Part shown: positions 15,237 to 17,584 of the stretch, one piece after another
Layout: the number at the start of each line of letters is the position of its first letter
Position numbering within the stretch: position 1 is the first letter of the stretch
From: a bacterium UBA3734
GTDB lineage: Bacteria > Bacteroidota > Bacteroidia > Bacteroidales > Bacteroidaceae
NCBI GenBank assembly: GCA_002372575.1
Contig: DFHC01000068.1
Location: forward strand, 1-17,584
Length of the DNA stretch: 17,584 nt
Direction of reading: 5' to 3'
Notes under the pieces: generated by a model
Database searches by the model: none
What the model was told of the DNA's origin: nothing
What the model saw: only the letters and a program-made list of their open reading frames with translations
Position numbers and translations under genes: made by a program

Positions 15237-16118
15237 AAACTTACATTTTTTTGAAGTGAAACAAATAAAAAAAACAAAAATAATCAGGAGTAAAAGTGCC
15301 TTGAGGGGGGTAAAAAAAGGTGGTTGCTGCCTGCCATGCCATGGCAGGAGCTCCGTGGGAGTTTCCGCGATGACGGGGCGCACGTTGCCCGCACTGTCGG
15401 CAATCTGAGCGTTCTGCCATGCCTCGGCCAACAGCTCGGGAGCCAATTTGTCGTTGAGGTCGCCCGTTTCACCACCCCTTCCGATGAGGCGCGACTTCCA
15501 GAACAATTCTGCCCACGGGGCGTTTCGGGAAATGTGCTCCAACAAGTCGGTATAGGTACCCGTGAGTGCGGGGTGCAACTTTCCATACACAATGTGCTCG
15601 CCCTGCAGCGACGATTCTATTGCATATATACACATCGAGGAGCAGTTTTTATCCAGAAAATCATAGTCCCAGACTGGGCCTCTGAGCAGTTCCTCGTCTA
15701 ATTTTTTCCAAAGTTCCTGCTTTTGCCTTGGGTTGAGATTCAGCACATACTCTGTGACGCCTCGCCGTTCCTGGCGGTATTGCTCCAGAAATTGCGTGGT
15801 GGGAAACGCCGCGTAGCCCGACTTCGCCGTGGAAAAGAAGAATTTCACTTGCTCAAGAAATCCGGGCACCATTTCAAAGGTGAAACAAAAGTCGAGTTGG
15901 TTGGCCGGGTTTTGCAGCCGGATGGCAGCGTGTCCATAGCAGGTGTAGAGTTTGTCGCCAGGCTCCACGACAAGCAGCGAGGCTGTGACGAAACTGGAAT
16001 CTTGGGCAAGGGCATTGATTGAATCGGATTTCTGCACGTCGTTATCCGTTCGATTCGCCTGCATACAAAGGGGAAAACAAAAGAAAGAAAAAAGGACAAA
16101 AACGATTGTCCGTATCAT
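15237..16118 (-). CDS. DUF4105/Lnb-like protein, no stop codon before the next gene
   Basis: Starting at the ATG at 16118 the protein has a signal peptide (about residues 1-21). A DUF4105 domain follows, related to the Lnb lipoprotein N-acyltransferase family. Key residues are visible: VVEPGDKLYTCYGHAAIRL with His63, and VWDYDFLDKNCSSMCIYAIE with Cys159, the likely catalytic pair. One membrane segment (about 274-287, ALLLLIIFVFFICF) comes near residue 294, where the next gene's Met begins in the same frame. Family members are, from memory, longer, with several C-terminal membrane helices, so this copy seems cut short. The start at 16118 has an upstream GGGAAGAA; an alternative ATG lies at 16151. 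The promoter at 16171-16202 supports a start in this area and excludes the longer open frame to 16376. Function is inferred from the domain. Confidence 0.8.
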
Positions 16119-16170
16119 GAGTTCTTCCCTATGCCCGTTACCCTTTGTCATGTTTTTTCTTATTTTCGTG

Positions 16171-16202
16171 CAAAGATAATCAAAAAAAGTTAATCTTGCA
16201 AA
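16171..16202 (-). promoter_or_regulatory. Bacteroidetes-type promoter for the DUF4105/Lnb-like gene
   Basis: On the minus strand TTTG (16199-16202) is followed after exactly 20 bases by TATCTTTG (16171-16178). Both elements match the consensus TTTG-N20-TAnnTTTG. The -33 element lies within 10 bases of the agmatine deiminase stop codon. Transcription would start near 16165, upstream of both candidate ATGs (16151 and 16118). Confidence 0.85.
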
Positions 16203-16206
16203 TTTT

Positions 16207-17370
<1,164 letters not shown>

Positions 17371-17391
17371 TTTGTACAACTTTTCCAGTGG

Positions 17392-17399
17392 CAAAGTTA
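17392..17399 (-). promoter_or_regulatory. Promoter -7 box for aguA
   Basis: The minus strand reads TAACTTTG, a full TAnnTTTG match, 22 bases upstream of the ATG at 17370. No TTTG lies 19-21 bases further upstream, so the -33 part is weak. Its position inside the longer TTG-initiated frame argues that translation starts at 17370. Confidence 0.6.
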
Positions 17400-17449
17400 C
17401 ATGTTTTCTCCCTAAAAATACATTTTTTCGACAAGTTTTTGCAAATAAT

Positions 17450-17481
17450 GTTTCATCTATGACAACTTTTTCGTAATTTTG
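17450..17481 (+). promoter_or_regulatory. Bacteroidetes-type promoter for the right-edge gene
   Basis: TAATTTTG (17474-17481) is a full -7 match. TTTC (17451-17454) lies 19 bases upstream, one base off the TTTG -33 element. The start codon at 17504 follows 22 bases after the box. With the aguA box at 17392-17399 it forms a divergent pair in the gap 17371-17503. Confidence 0.6.
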
Positions 17482-17503
17482 TGGCGTAAATTTATCCGAA
17501 ACA

Positions 17504-17584
17504 ATGAATCATACAGAAACGGGCAACGCCAATCCTGTCGTTGCCATCAGACCGAAGGAACTGGAGTGCGACGTGGTGCGCTTC
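17504..17584 (+). CDS. Start of an unidentified gene (cut by window edge)
   Basis: An ATG at 17504 opens a frame to the end of the window, giving 27 residues: MNHTETGNANPVVAIRPKE then LECDVVRF. It is well placed behind the promoter at 17450-17481. The visible part has no signal peptide, membrane segment or recognisable motif, so no function can be given. Confidence 0.6.
   Translation, partial: MNHTETGNANPVVAIRPKELECDVVRF

Noticed and set aside
15331..15347. Hairpin CTGCCAT-GCC-ATGGCAG before a T7 run on the minus strand
   Set aside because: About 14 bases separate the stem from the T run, too far for an intrinsic terminator, and it lies in conserved-looking coding sequence. It is also upstream of the slippery tracts, the wrong side for a frameshift stimulator.
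17371..17394. TTG start giving aguA eight more residues
   Set aside because: The TTG overlaps the -7 promoter box at 17392-17399, so it would not be in the mRNA; ATG 17370 fits.

Overview
The window looks like a chromosomal segment from a member of Bacteroidetes, most likely Prevotellaceae. The evidence is a SusC/SusD pair, Bacteroidetes-type promoters (TTTG, about 20 bases, TAnnTTTG), lipoproteins with an acidic stretch after the lipobox cysteine, and AT-rich gaps between GC-richer genes. I see no tRNA, rRNA, CRISPR array, insertion sequence or phage gene. The longest stretch without a gene is 684-931.

Layout: (1) The 5' part of clpB runs leftward out of the window (1-683). (2) A rightward cluster (932-5427) holds a membrane-anchored coiled-coil protein with a C-terminal helix-turn-helix, an NfeD-like protein, an unknown two-TM protein, an SPFH/paraslipin protein, a lipoprotein nitroreductase and a divergent WecB-like protein. 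It closes on a bidirectional terminator (5434-5465). (3) A leftward operon (13716 down to 5490) holds susC, susD, a lipoprotein resembling the SusCD-linked zinc-metallohydrolase family but lacking HExxH, a thioredoxin-fold protein and a TlpA-like protein with an N-terminal DUF4369-like domain. No glycoside hydrolase is present, so this is a nutrient-import locus with a redox pair rather than a classical polysaccharide locus; the substrate is unknown. (4) A second leftward block holds agmatine deiminase (16207-17370), a DUF4105/Lnb-like protein (15237-16118) and a secreted protein with an InlB-type repeat and a sorting-domain-like tail (13830-15236). The last two form one uninterrupted reading frame. 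(5) A divergent promoter region precedes a rightward gene cut off at the right edge.

The most unusual feature is a set of short tandem repeats, all with a 7-bp period but with different unit sequences. They lie at about eight places, in gaps, at gene ends and inside two genes. Inside genes they encode 7-residue periodic peptides (TPNTQHP in the WecB-like protein, NSQLSTL in agmatine deiminase). The two copies in agmatine deiminase share the same composite structure and a 13-base junction, as if one kind of element had entered two surface loops of one enzyme. Other points to check are the stop-less join at 15237, the lost HExxH in the SusCD-linked lipoprotein, and the missing catalytic Glu and His in the WecB-like protein.
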